NCBI RefSeq assembly: GCF_036017065.1
Contig: NZ_JAYXHR010000001.1
Coordinates: forward strand, 310,001-374,000
Source: Uliginosibacterium sp036017065
GTDB taxonomy: Bacteria; Pseudomonadota; Gammaproteobacteria; Burkholderiales; Rhodocyclaceae
Direction of reading: 5' to 3'
DNA length: 64,000 nt
A program made the translations under genes and the position numbers. The notes below the pieces were generated by a model. That model was given only the letters and a program-made list of their open reading frames with translations. It had not been told where the DNA came from and ran no database searches. Shown piece by piece: positions 37,111 through 45,624 of this stretch. Every line of letters begins with the position of its first letter. Position 1 is the stretch's first letter.

Positions 37111-38753
37111 TGCTCTACAAAGCGGCCACGCACGGCGAACAGGCCCTGCGGACGCTTCTGGATGAACACGATGATGATCACCAGCACGGCGATCTTGGCG
37201 AGCACGGCACCGGCCTGCGCTTCGAACAGCTTATTGATGACGCCCAGGCCCAGCGCGGCGTACACCGTGCCGGCCAGCTGGCCCACACCGCCCAGCACCA
37301 CGACCATGAAGGAGTCGATGATGTAGCTCTGGCCGAGGTCCGGCCCCACGTTGCCGACCTGGCTCAGCGCACAGCCGGCCAGCCCGGCGATGCCCGAGCC
37401 GAGACCGAAGGCCACGGTGTCGACACGCGGGGTGGCGACGCCGACGCAACTCGCCATGTTGCGGTTCTGCGTCACGGCGCGGACGAACAGGCCGAGGCGC
37501 GTCTTGGTGAGGATCAGCGCCATGCCGGCGACGACCAGTCCGGCGAAGACGATGATGGCGATGCGGTTGTACGGCAGGATCAGGTTGCTCATCACCTGGA
37601 AGCCACCGGACAGCCATTGCGGGTTTTCCAGCGGCACGTTCTGGGCGCCGAACAGCGAGCGCACCAGCTGGATCAGCATCAGGCTGATGCCCCAGGTGGC
37701 CAGCAGGGTTTCCAGCGGGCGGCCGTACAGGTGGCGGATGACGATGCGCTCCATCGCCACGCCGACCAGCGCGGCTGCCGTGAAGGACACCGGCACCGCC
37801 AGCAGCGGGTACAACTCGAACAGGCCCGGTGCCCAGGCGCGCACCAGGTTCTGCGTAAGGTAGGTGGCGTAGGCGCCGATCATGATCAGCTCGCCGTGCG
37901 CCATGTTGATGACGCCCATCAGGCCGTAGGTGATGGCCAGGCCCAGCGCGGCCAGCAGCAGGATGCTGCCCAGCGAGATGCCGGTGAAGGCCATGCCGGC
38001 GTACTCGCCCATCTTGAGGCGGCCGTCGATGTCGCTGATGGCCTTCTGCGCCTCGATGCGCACGGCGGCTTCGGGTTCCTTGAAGGTCTCGCCGTTCTTC
38101 TCCAGCAGGCCGAGCAGCAGCTGCTTGATCTCGGAGTCACCACTGCTGGCCAGTGACTTGACGGCGGCGATGCGGGTGGACACGTTGTCGCTGGCGAGCT
38201 GCAGGCTGGCCTGGGTGGTGCGCAGCAGCGCGCCGACCTGCGGGTCCTTCTCCGCCTTCATGGCACGCTCGATCAGCGGCAGCATTTCGGGTGTGGCACT
38301 GCTCTTGATCTTGCGCGCGGCGTCTAGGCGCACGGCGGTGTCGGCCGCAGTCAGCTGCAGCGCGGCCATCGCACCTTCGAGCGCACTGCGCAGGCGGTTG
38401 TTGACCGTGATGTCCTCGGCGCCTTCGGGCACCGGGTCCAGCTTCGCGCCGGTGACGGCATCCGTCACTTCGCCGGCCTCGTTGTACAGCAGGACCTGCT
38501 GCTTCTCTTCCAGTACCTGCAGGCGGCCGTCGTCCATGGCCTGCAGCAGCGGCAGTGCGGCGGGATCGGCGGTGGCGGCGATCTGGCCCATCGCGGCGAT
38601 CTTCTCGTCGCTGTCGCCGGTCGCCAACTGGAGGATGAGTTCTTTCGGAATCGCCGCGTGCGCGGTGCCCAGCATGCCGAGGCACAGGGCCAGGCACATC
38701 AGCACATCGGCGAACAGGGCAGGGAGGGGTCTTGCAGCATGAGTCATGGCCAT
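37107..38753 (-). CDS. urtB: Urea ABC transporter permease UrtB
   Basis: This LivH-type permease has the long form usual for UrtB. Residues 1-35 form a signal peptide ending near AHA; a helical repeat-like soluble region of about 230 residues follows (LLQAMDDGRL, SLKSL-type alpha repeats), and the C-terminal 300 residues carry the permease helices with GVINMAHGELIMIGAYATY and GGVGQLAGTVYAALGLG. The ATG at 38753 follows a GGAAAC site; a second ATG two codons later is an alternative. The protein ends RFVEQ with its stop codon in the repeat element. Confidence 0.94.
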   Translation of the reverse strand: MAMTHAARPLPALFADVLMCLALCLGMLGTAHAAIPKELILQLATGDSDEKIAAMGQIAATADPAALPLLQAMDDGRLQVLEEKQQVLLYNEAGEVTDAVTGAKLDPVPEGAEDITVNNRLRSALEGAMAALQLTAADTAVRLDAARKIKSSATPEMLPLIERAMKAEKDPQVGALLRTTQASLQLASDNVSTRIAAVKSLASSGDSEIKQLLLGLLEKNGETFKEPEAAVRIEAQKAISDIDGRLKMGEYAGMAFTGISLGSILLLAALGLAITYGLMGVINMAHGELIMIGAYATYLTQNLVRAWAPGLFELYPLLAVPVSFTAAALVGVAMERIVIRHLYGRPLETLLATWGISLMLIQLVRSLFGAQNVPLENPQWLSGGFQVMSNLILPYNRIAIIVFAGLVVAGMALILTKTRLGLFVRAVTQNRNMASCVGVATPRVDTVAFGLGSGIAGLAGCALSQVGNVGPDLGQSYIIDSFMVVVLGGVGQLAGTVYAALGLGVINKLFEAQAGAVLAKIAVLVIIIVFIQKRPQGLFAVRGRFVEQ

Positions 38754-38990
38754 GGCGTTTCCGTCTGTACGTCTGTTCTTTTGTGCTGTTTGTGCCGCCG
38801 GCTCTGGCGGTTTGATACGGCGACCCGTGCGGGCATCGCGGCTGCGCAACGGTCGATGCTGCGCGGGGAGTTACGTTGTTGCGGCGGTCGTTGCGGTACT
38901 GCGGTCTTGCGAATCACGCTGTCGCATCGGCGGCTGCGGTCCGCCGGTGGCCTGGCGACGGCTTGCGCCACCGCCAGGCTCTCCGTTCGT

Positions 38991-39028
38991 GTCATGCGCA
39001 CGCAGCCTTGCGGATGCACGCGCATGAC
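38991..39028 (-). other. Hairpin in the urtA-urtB gap
   Basis: GTCATGCGC (38991-38999) and GCGCATGAC (39020-39028) form a 9-bp perfect stem around a 20-base loop, 10 bases after the urtA stop. No T run follows. In binding-protein-dependent transport operons such stems often protect the abundant binding-protein mRNA. The rest of the 285-base gap shows nothing clear. Confidence 0.55.
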
Positions 39029-39038
39029 ATGGTCGGTC

Positions 39039-40310
39039 TTACTTCTTCTCGGGCACGTTCTTCTTGCCCTTGTTCTCGGCGATGTAGTCGCTCCACGGGT
39101 CGGCAACCACCGGGCCCTTGGTCTTCCACACCACGTTGAACTGGCCATCGGCCTTGATCTCGCCGATGAACACCGGCTTGTGCAGGTGATGGTTTTCCTT
39201 GTCCATCGTGGAGATGAAGCCGCCCGGCGCCTTGAAGGTCTGGCCGGCCATCGCGGCGATGACCTTGTCGGTGTCGACCGACTTGGCCTTCTCGACAGCC
39301 TGCGCCCACATGTGGATGCCGATGTAGGTGGCTTCCATCGGGTCGTTGGTCAGCGGCTTGTCCTTGTGGCCGGGGATGTTCTTGGCCTTGGCGTAGTCGC
39401 TCCACTTCTTCACGAACTCGGTGTTGGCCTGATTCTTGACGGACATGAAGTAGTTCCAGGCGGCCAGGTGGCCCACCAGCGGCTTGGTATCCACGCCGCG
39501 CAGTTCTTCTTCACCGACCGAGAAAGCCACGACCGGCACGTCGGTCGCCTTCAGGCCCTGGTTGCCCAGTTCCTTGTAGAAGGGCACGTTGGAGTCGCCG
39601 TTGATGGTGGAGATGACGGCAGTCTTCTTGCCTTCGCTGGAGAACTTCTTGATCTTGGCGATGATCGATTGATAGTCGCTGTGACCGAAGGGGGTGTATT
39701 CCTCGATGATGTCGGCTTCAGCCACGCCCTTCGACTTCAGGAAGGCGCGCAGGATCTTGTTGGTGGTGCGCGGGTACACGTAGTCGGTGCCCAGCAGCAC
39801 GAAGCGCTTGGCGGAGCCGCCGTCCTTGCTCATCAGGTACTCGACGGCCGGGATGGCTTGCTGGTTGGGCGCGGCGCCGGTGTAGAACACGTTCTTGGAG
39901 AGCTCTTCACCTTCGTACTGCACCGGGTAGAACAGCAGGCTGTTCAGTTCTTCGTACACCGGCAGCACGGACTTGCGGGACACCGAGGTCCAGCAGCCGA
40001 AGGTCACGGCAACCTTGTCCTTGGAGATCAGCTGGCGGGCCTTTTCGGCGAACAGCGGCCAGTTGGAAGCGGGGTCGACCACCACCGGCTCCAGCTTCTT
40101 GCCCAGCACGCCACCCTTGGCGTTGATCTCGTCGATCGCCATCAGGACGGTGTCCTTCAGCACGGTCTCGGAAATGGCCATGGTGCCCGACAGCGAGTGC
40201 AGCACGCCTACCTTGATGGTCTCCTGTGCCTGGGCGAACGCAGCCGAGAAGCCGGCCAGTGCCATGGCAGCGGTCATCGCCGAGGCCTTGATGAAGTTAC
40301 GACGTTGCAT
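39039..40310 (-). CDS. urtA: Urea ABC transporter substrate-binding protein UrtA
   Basis: This periplasmic LivJ-type protein binds urea. The 423-residue product starts with MQRRNFIKASA, a twin-arginine-like export signal, followed by a hydrophobic stretch and AQAQE. The mature protein begins TIKVGVLHSLSGTMAISET, diagnostic of UrtA, and contains YPVQYEGEE and FVLLGTDYVYPRTTNKI. It heads the urt-ure block and is divergent from a kelch gene. The upstream gap contains a nine-base G run but no promoter I can defend; nitrogen control would be expected for this function. Confidence 0.97.
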   Translation of the reverse strand: MQRRNFIKASAMTAAMALAGFSAAFAQAQETIKVGVLHSLSGTMAISETVLKDTVLMAIDEINAKGGVLGKKLEPVVVDPASNWPLFAEKARQLISKDKVAVTFGCWTSVSRKSVLPVYEELNSLLFYPVQYEGEELSKNVFYTGAAPNQQAIPAVEYLMSKDGGSAKRFVLLGTDYVYPRTTNKILRAFLKSKGVAEADIIEEYTPFGHSDYQSIIAKIKKFSSEGKKTAVISTINGDSNVPFYKELGNQGLKATDVPVVAFSVGEEELRGVDTKPLVGHLAAWNYFMSVKNQANTEFVKKWSDYAKAKNIPGHKDKPLTNDPMEATYIGIHMWAQAVEKAKSVDTDKVIAAMAGQTFKAPGGFISTMDKENHHLHKPVFIGEIKADGQFNVVWKTKGPVVADPWSDYIAENKGKKNVPEKK

Positions 40311-40396
40311 GAGTGCTCCCCTGAGGAATTGAGTTTGTCTGACGCCGGTCCAGGTACTGCCAACCTGTCGTTACCGTGCGGGGCTCAATGTACGGA

Positions 40397-40405
40397 GGGG
40401 GGGGG
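40397..40405. repeat. G9 homopolymer in the urtA upstream region
   Basis: An uninterrupted run of nine G residues lies 87-95 bases upstream of the urtA ATG. Such runs are prone to slippage and could shift promoter spacing; no hexamers are clear enough to say whether it sits within a promoter. Confidence 0.6.
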
Positions 40406-40535
40406 AGGCGAGGAATACGCCAGATTGCGTAGGGGGTGCGCAGGGATGGGTATCGCCTCTTCCGCATGTCGCGGCGCCGGTGCTTGAAGGCGTCACGCCG
40501 TCGCGGTACGGTTCGCCTCGCGCCAGTTTCGTTCG

Positions 40536-40557
40536 ATTCACGTTTCACTGCTTCACC
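40536..40557. repeat. Degenerate half copy of the GTGAAAN element
   Basis: On the minus strand the segment reads approximately GTGAAGC, A, GTGAAAC, GTGAAT. No opposite arm is found in the urtA-kelch gap, so this may be a decayed or solitary arm lying just upstream of the kelch gene. Confidence 0.45.
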
Positions 40558-40582
40558 TCATCCACCCCAACGAGGAGGCTGC

Positions 40583-41674
40583 ATGAACCGACAACGACGT
40601 CTCATCCTGGGCGGTGCGCTGGCACTGCCCGCCGCCCGCGTCCTGGCCCAGCAGGGCAGCCCGCACGGCGCCCACCACGGCGGCATGTACGAACGCCTGC
40701 AGACACCCGGGCGCATCGACAAACCCGCCATCGCGGCCACGCAGAACGACTTCGTCAGCAATGCGCCGAAGGCCGCCCACCCCGGGCGCTGGACGCCGCG
40801 CGCGCCGCTGCCACTGCCACGCAGCGAGATGGCCTGGGCCACTGCCCACGCAGGTCGCATGCATCTCGTCGGCGGTTATGGCGAGCAGCGGGTGGACCGT
40901 CCCTACCACCACGTCTACGACGCCGCGCGCGACACCTGGCTGACCGCCGCGCCGCTGCCGCGTGGTGCCAACCACGTCGGTGTGGTGGTACTCGACGGCC
41001 TCCTGTACGCCATCGGCGGCTTCGTCGAACAGAACCGCAAGCCGCACAGCGAATGCTTCGTCTTCGACCCCGCCTCCGACCGCTGGCGCGCCATCGCGCC
41101 GTTGCCCCAGGCCTGCGGCTCGGTCGCCTGCGTCGCCATGGACGGCTTGCTGTACGGCATCGGTGGCGCCGTGGGTGACAGCTTCGACGACAAGCGCTCG
41201 ATCAACTGGCACCTGGGCTATGACCCGAAGGAAGACAAGTGGCGCACCCGCGCACCGCTGCCCACCGCGCGCGACCACGTCGGTGGCGTCGTCATCGGCA
41301 AGCTGATCCACGTCGTCGGCGGCCGGGTGGACAGCTTCCACACCAACTCCAACCTGCATCACGCCTACAGCCCGGCAACGGACAAATGGGAGATGCGCAA
41401 CCCGTTGCCCACCGCCCGCTCAGGACACGGCGCCGTGCTCTATCGCGGGCTGATGTTCGTCATGGGTGGCGAGGGCACCAACCGCGTGTTCGGCCAGAAC
41501 GAAGCCTACGACCCGGCGAAGGACGCCTGGGAGCAATACGCACCGATGACGACGCCACGGCATGGCCTGGGCGCGGGGGTGATCGGTGACGCCATCTACG
41601 TGGCAGGCGGCGGGCCGCAAGTGGGTGGGGGTGTGCAGAGCGCGGTGCACGAGGCGTTTACGCTCGGGGTTTGA
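40583..41674 (+). CDS. Kelch-repeat protein with export signal
   Basis: The 363-residue product starts MNRQRRLILGGALALPAARV, a short Tat-like signal, ending near LAQQG. About six kelch blades follow, each with the hydrophobic-Gly-Gly core: HLVGGYGE, YAIGGFVE, YGIGGAVGD, HVVGGRVD, FVMGGEGT and YVAGGGP. This predicts a six-bladed beta-propeller in the periplasm or outside the cell. The ATG is preceded by GAGGAGG. Function is unknown; galactose-oxidase-like and sialate-mutarotase-like propellers share this fold. It is divergent from urtA. Confidence 0.85.
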   Translation: MNRQRRLILGGALALPAARVLAQQGSPHGAHHGGMYERLQTPGRIDKPAIAATQNDFVSNAPKAAHPGRWTPRAPLPLPRSEMAWATAHAGRMHLVGGYGEQRVDRPYHHVYDAARDTWLTAAPLPRGANHVGVVVLDGLLYAIGGFVEQNRKPHSECFVFDPASDRWRAIAPLPQACGSVACVAMDGLLYGIGGAVGDSFDDKRSINWHLGYDPKEDKWRTRAPLPTARDHVGGVVIGKLIHVVGGRVDSFHTNSNLHHAYSPATDKWEMRNPLPTARSGHGAVLYRGLMFVMGGEGTNRVFGQNEAYDPAKDAWEQYAPMTTPRHGLGAGVIGDAIYVAGGGPQVGGGVQSAVHEAFTLGV

Positions 41675-41721
41675 TACGAGCGCTTGCCGCACTCCACTCC
41701 ATTGGATACCGAGGAAAAACG

Positions 41722-42087
41722 ATGGCAACCACGATGAGGAAGCAAGTCATCAACTACTACGCCTATGCCGCTGTCGCGCTGGGCGTGGCCTTTCTGTCGA
41801 GCCCGGCATACTTCTACGCGCTGCTGATTTCACTCCTGGGCTCTTCGATCCTGACCTGGCCGATGTATTTCCTGATGAAAATGGTGGCCGGCCGTGAGCC
41901 GGCCAGGCTCACTATCCCGGACTGGATCTACCTGGCAGGCGGAATACTCGGAGCCGCAGCAGGTGTTTACTTGCAGAGCATCGCCGCCATGCCTGCGCAC
42001 GCGATCACCGCGTTCTCAGTAAGTCTGAGCTGCTTGCTCGTGCGTTGCATTCCGGAAGACGCCAACGCGGGCCTGACTACCGGATAG
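41722..42087 (+). CDS. Small integral membrane protein of unknown function
   Basis: The 121-residue product has four hydrophobic segments (about residues 9-27, 29-50, 64-83 and 87-103) and a short C-terminal tail. A GAGGA Shine-Dalgarno site precedes the ATG. I recognise no family. Its codon use is less GC-extreme than that of neighbours (ATCAACTACTACGCC, ATTTCACTCCTG), so it may be a more recent arrival. It follows the kelch gene by 47 bases and could share its transcript. Confidence 0.68.
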   Translation: MATTMRKQVINYYAYAAVALGVAFLSSPAYFYALLISLLGSSILTWPMYFLMKMVAGREPARLTIPDWIYLAGGILGAAAGVYLQSIAAMPAHAITAFSVSLSCLLVRCIPEDANAGLTTG

Positions 42088-42105
42088 TCGTCGCTGCGTG
42101 TGTAA

Positions 42106-42130
42106 GGTGGGTTCGCGCACGCAACCCACC
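42106..42130. repeat. REP-like palindrome
   Basis: GGTGGGTT and AACCCACC form a perfect 8-bp stem around CGCGCACGC. The form GGTGGGTT-GCG-GC-AACCCACC resembles short palindromic repeats widely scattered in proteobacterial intergenic DNA. It lies between convergent genes and could also act as a bidirectional 3'-end stem. Confidence 0.6.
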
Positions 42131-42216
42131 AGAATGATCGGCCGCCGTAGCAGCGGATACGAGGGCGGAGGGCGCCGAAGCGGCGGCAGGCTGCCTCCGC
42201 CCCTGCGCAGCACCCC

Positions 42217-43386
42217 TCAATGCAGGTGCTTCGGCACCTGCTCGGCCTTGTCCTCGGGCAGCTCGGCGTGGGCCACCTCGCCGTCGGGCGACGGATACAT
42301 CGGCGCGCCGCAGTCGTCGCAATACTCCAGCGGGAAGCGCTGGTCGAGCTGCAGGATCTCGCTGATGCCGCATTCCCGCAGCGCAGCGTCGATCTGTGCC
42401 GGCACGTCGGCGCTGTCGTCTTCCGCTCCCAGCAGCGGCCACACCACGCCATGCAGGACGTTGTTGCTGTCCGTGGTGGTGAAGCCGATGCGGTATTCCT
42501 CCAGCTGGCGGTCGTGGAAAGGGGCGACGACCGCGCGCAGCTTGTTGGGCGGCAGGTCGAGGGTGGTGCTGAGGAAGGCGACGGAGGCGCGCACGGAGTA
42601 GGGACGGGACGCGCTGTCGGCTTCGCGGCAGCCGGCGAAGAAGGCGTCGGGCAACACCGTTTCCGTGGCGCAACCGGCGAGCAGCGGCGTCAGGCAGGCA
42701 CCGCCCTGGGTGCGCCATTGCGCGGCGGCGACGTCGCGGGTGCCGTCACCCTCCTGCCAGCTGAACAGCGGGGCGCCGGGTCTGGCGGCGATGGCGAACA
42801 GCACGTAGCGCACGTCGGACAGGAAGCGCGAGGTTTCCGGCAGGGTTTCCTGGTCGACCTGCAGGTCCTGGTTGCGTAGCGCGCATGCGCCCAGTTCGGC
42901 CGCAAAACGCGCGGTCTCGCAGTAGCCCTGGGGCAACTGGTCGGGGCTGAACAGCGCGTCGGCCACTGCCAGCTTCACGCCGTCGGCCAGCACATGGGCG
43001 CTGAGGTGCACGCGCAGGTTGGCGAGCACGGTGGCCGGCAGGGTGCTGGAGGGAATGGAGAAGCGCGACCAGGCGAGCAGCGGCGCGGCGAGCAGCAGCA
43101 CATTGCTGTCGGTACGACGCTCGGCGCCGCATTCGGCGCGCGACTCCAGCATGTCGGCCAGCTCTTCGTAGCCCTGGGTGCTGGAGGCGTACAGGTGGTC
43201 CAGCGCGGCGTTCAGGCTGTCTTCCTGACCGGCTTGCAGCAGCTCATCGACGGCATCGGCGAGCTTCTGTTCCCAGAAGGCGTCCTCGGCACGGCTATGG
43301 GATTCCGCCAGGCCACCGGCCAGACGCAGGAGTTCTTCCGCTTCGCGCGGCAGACCACTGCGACGCCCGAATCGAGCACGCTTCAT
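42217..43386 (-). CDS. DUF2863 family protein
   Basis: The 389-residue cytoplasmic protein begins MKRARFGRRSGLPREAEEL, which I recall as the start of the DUF2863 family found mainly in betaproteobacteria. The middle is helical, and a C-terminal CDDCGAPMYPS segment with two cysteines and a terminal His-Leu-His could bind a metal. No enzymatic motif is seen. The gene is monocistronic or shares the bio transcript end: bioD ends 18 bases upstream of its start on the same strand. Confidence 0.8.
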   Translation of the reverse strand: MKRARFGRRSGLPREAEELLRLAGGLAESHSRAEDAFWEQKLADAVDELLQAGQEDSLNAALDHLYASSTQGYEELADMLESRAECGAERRTDSNVLLLAAPLLAWSRFSIPSSTLPATVLANLRVHLSAHVLADGVKLAVADALFSPDQLPQGYCETARFAAELGACALRNQDLQVDQETLPETSRFLSDVRYVLFAIAARPGAPLFSWQEGDGTRDVAAAQWRTQGGACLTPLLAGCATETVLPDAFFAGCREADSASRPYSVRASVAFLSTTLDLPPNKLRAVVAPFHDRQLEEYRIGFTTTDSNNVLHGVVWPLLGAEDDSADVPAQIDAALRECGISEILQLDQRFPLEYCDDCGAPMYPSPDGEVAHAELPEDKAEQVPKHLH

Positions 43387-43404
43387 TTTGGTATTTCCGT
43401 CAGT

Positions 43405-44139
43405 CTAGGAGGATTGCGGCGAGTTTAGCACCGCAGTCATGACGGGCTCAGTGAGCAAAAGGGCGGCGCGTGTGGCATTTGTCATATCGAGCCGGGGCAG
43501 CGTGCCAAGCCGTGGCGCGGCGATGCGCGCTTCCAGCGTGGCGATGTTGTCGGTCAGACCTGTCATGTGAGGATCGACCGTGTTGGCGATCCAGCCCGCC
43601 AGCTTCAGCCCGCGGTGGGCGATTGCTTCCACCGTCAGCAAGGCGTGGTTGATGCAGCCCAGGCGCAGGCCTACGACGAGGATCACCGGGAGGCCCAGGC
43701 GTCGGGCAAATTCCGCGGTGTCGGTCTCGTCGTCCAGGGGCACGATGAAACCGCCCACCCCCTCGACCAGCACTACGTCTGCGCGACGGCGCAGCGACTC
43801 GAAGCCGGCAAGCAGCGCGTCTGTGTCGATCCGGTGACCTTCTCTGCGGGCGGCCAGGTGGGGGGCCATCGGCGCCTGCAGGCACAGCGGGTTGATGTCG
43901 GCAAGGCTGAAGCCGGGACTGCTGGCCGCCAGCAACTGGGCGGCGTCTTCATTCACCCATTGGCCGTCGACCAGGGTGGCGCCGGCCGCGACCGGCTTGT
44001 AGCCGACGCAGCGCAGGCCGTCCTGCTGCCAGCGCTGCAGCAGCGCACAGGTGGTGAAGGTCTTGCCGATCTCGGTATCGGTGCCGGTGATGAAGAAGGC
44101 GCGGGCAGGAGCGTTCATGCTGAAAGGCGTGGTCTTCAT
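43405..44139 (-). CDS. bioD: Dethiobiotin synthetase
   Basis: BioD closes the ureido ring of dethiobiotin from diaminopelargonate, CO2 and ATP. The 244-residue product has the P-loop GTDTEIGKT at 19-27, the VGYKPVAAG substrate lysine motif, and VEGVGGFIVPL further on. The ATG at 44139 overlaps the bioC stop (ATGA); an internal Met eight codons later would give a more usual N-terminus and remains possible. It is the last gene of bioF-H-C-D. Confidence 0.95.
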   Translation of the reverse strand: MKTTPFSMNAPARAFFITGTDTEIGKTFTTCALLQRWQQDGLRCVGYKPVAAGATLVDGQWVNEDAAQLLAASSPGFSLADINPLCLQAPMAPHLAARREGHRIDTDALLAGFESLRRRADVVLVEGVGGFIVPLDDETDTAEFARRLGLPVILVVGLRLGCINHALLTVEAIAHRGLKLAGWIANTVDPHMTGLTDNIATLEARIAAPRLGTLPRLDMTNATRAALLLTEPVMTAVLNSPQSS

Positions 44140-44897
44140 GCGCGGGTCGCGCACAGGAAGATGGCGTCATAGGTGTAGGGCAGGCCGGCGGCTTCGCGCT
44201 GTGCCTCGTAGGCATCGTCCACCCGTCGCCATGCGGCGCGGCTCATCAGGCCTTGTCGGCGGCCGTCACCGATGACGTGTGCGCCCAGGGTGCGCAGGTT
44301 CTCGATGATGTCGCGCAGCGTGGCGGCATGTGCGACGAAGCGCCTGCGCTCGATGTGGATGGCGTCGAAGCCGGCGGCGGACAGCCATTCGGGGTAGCTG
44401 TCCTCGTCCGGAAACTGGCGGGTGTGCCGATGATCGTCGGCGCTGGCGAAGGCTTCGTTCAGCTCACGCAGCGTGTCCGGCCCCAGCGTCGCGACACGCA
44501 GGAAGCCGCCCGTGGCCAGCGCGCGCGCGGCCTCGCTGATCGCGCGTTCGGGTTGCGTCCATTGCCAGGCCAGGCTGGACCAGTACAGCGCCAGGCTCTG
44601 GTCCGCGATCGGCAGGCGTTCGATGTCGCCACCCAGCGTGGGGTGCGGACGCACCTGCTGCAGCATGCCGGTGGCGAGGTCCATGCCGAACACTTCTGCA
44701 TCGGGGTGGGCCGAATGCAGGGCGCTCAGGCCGTAGCCCGTGCCGCAACCCGCGTCCAGCAGGCTGCCGGTAAGTCCGGGTGGCGTCATGCCGAGCAGGC
44801 GCTCGGCGATCAGCCGTTGCAGCGCCGCGGCCTTGTCGTAGTGGGAGGCGGCAGCGCCGAACGCGGCGCCGATCGCTCGCTTGTCGGCATCAAGCAT
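44136..44897 (-). CDS. bioC: Malonyl-ACP O-methyltransferase BioC
   Basis: BioC methylates malonyl-ACP so that fatty acid synthesis can build the pimeloyl chain of biotin. The 253-residue product starts MLDADKRAIGAAFGAAASHYD, typical of BioC, and has the SAM-binding motif LLDAGCGTGYG at 46-56, followed by VFGMDLATGML. Its start lies eight bases inside the end of bioH, indicating coupled translation. Confidence 0.94.
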   Translation of the reverse strand: MLDADKRAIGAAFGAAASHYDKAAALQRLIAERLLGMTPPGLTGSLLDAGCGTGYGLSALHSAHPDAEVFGMDLATGMLQQVRPHPTLGGDIERLPIADQSLALYWSSLAWQWTQPERAISEAARALATGGFLRVATLGPDTLRELNEAFASADDHRHTRQFPDEDSYPEWLSAAGFDAIHIERRRFVAHAATLRDIIENLRTLGAHVIGDGRRQGLMSRAAWRRVDDAYEAQREAAGLPYTYDAIFLCATRA

Positions 44898-45624
44898 CGA
44901 TGAACTCCCGGATCGCATCGGCGACTTGTTGCGGACGGGACAGATGCGGCGCGTGACCGCAGCCGTCCAGCCGCAGCACGCGGCTGGCATGCCAGCGCGC
45001 CGCCAGCCAGTCGCTGGCGGCCGCCGGCATCAGCGCGTCGCCCTGACCGTGGATGAGCAGCGCGGGCAGGGCGGGCGATGGCAGTTCGCGGCGCAGGTCG
45101 GCCGTCGCGAGCAAGCGCAGGCCGTTGGCGAGCGAGGCCTGTTCCGCGCCGACGTCTGCCGCATGTGCCTCCAGCGTGGCACTCACGCCGTGGCGGTTGT
45201 CGTCACCCATGGTCTGCAAGGCGATGAAGCGTCGCTGCGTGCGCGCCGCATCGCGCAGGAGGCTGTCGCGGAAACCCTGCACGGTGGCGGCATCCAGCGC
45301 GTGCGGCCAGTCGGGACGCGCAACGAAGGCCGGTGTCGCGGCGATGAGCGCGAGGCGGGATGCCCGCTGCGGATGGCGGGCGGCAAGCGTCAGCGCGAGC
45401 ATCGCACCCAGCGACCAGCCCAGCACGACCGCGCCTTCCGGAACCTGCGGCGCAATGTCGTCGGCCCAGTCGGCGAGCGTGCCGGCCGGCGCGCGCAGCA
45501 AGGGGCGCAAGGCGTCGGGGCGGTCGAGGGCGGAAACCAGCGCATCGAAGACGCCGGGACGGCTGCCCCAGCCGTGAAACAGGACCAGCGGCCTGGGTGT
45601 GGTGTTCGGTGTGGCGCTACTCAT
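44890..45624 (-). CDS. bioH: Pimeloyl-ACP methyl ester carboxylesterase BioH
   Basis: This alpha/beta hydrolase removes the methyl group from pimeloyl-ACP methyl ester, ending chain elongation. The 244-residue product has the oxyanion segment LFHGWG near residue 15, the nucleophile elbow GWSLG with Ser71, and a C-terminal HGQGDALMP and CGHAPH supplying Asp and His. It is placed between bioF and bioC with four- to eight-base overlaps on both sides. Confidence 0.93.
   Translation of the reverse strand: MSSATPNTTPRPLVLFHGWGSRPGVFDALVSALDRPDALRPLLRAPAGTLADWADDIAPQVPEGAVVLGWSLGAMLALTLAARHPQRASRLALIAATPAFVARPDWPHALDAATVQGFRDSLLRDAARTQRRFIALQTMGDDNRHGVSATLEAHAADVGAEQASLANGLRLLATADLRRELPSPALPALLIHGQGDALMPAAASDWLAARWHASRVLRLDGCGHAPHLSRPQQVADAIREFIDA

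Noticed and set aside
40311..40400. Possible sigma-54 promoter (TTGGCAGTACC) upstream of urtA
   Set aside because: GG is followed after 10 bases by AC, not GC, so the essential -12 element is missing.
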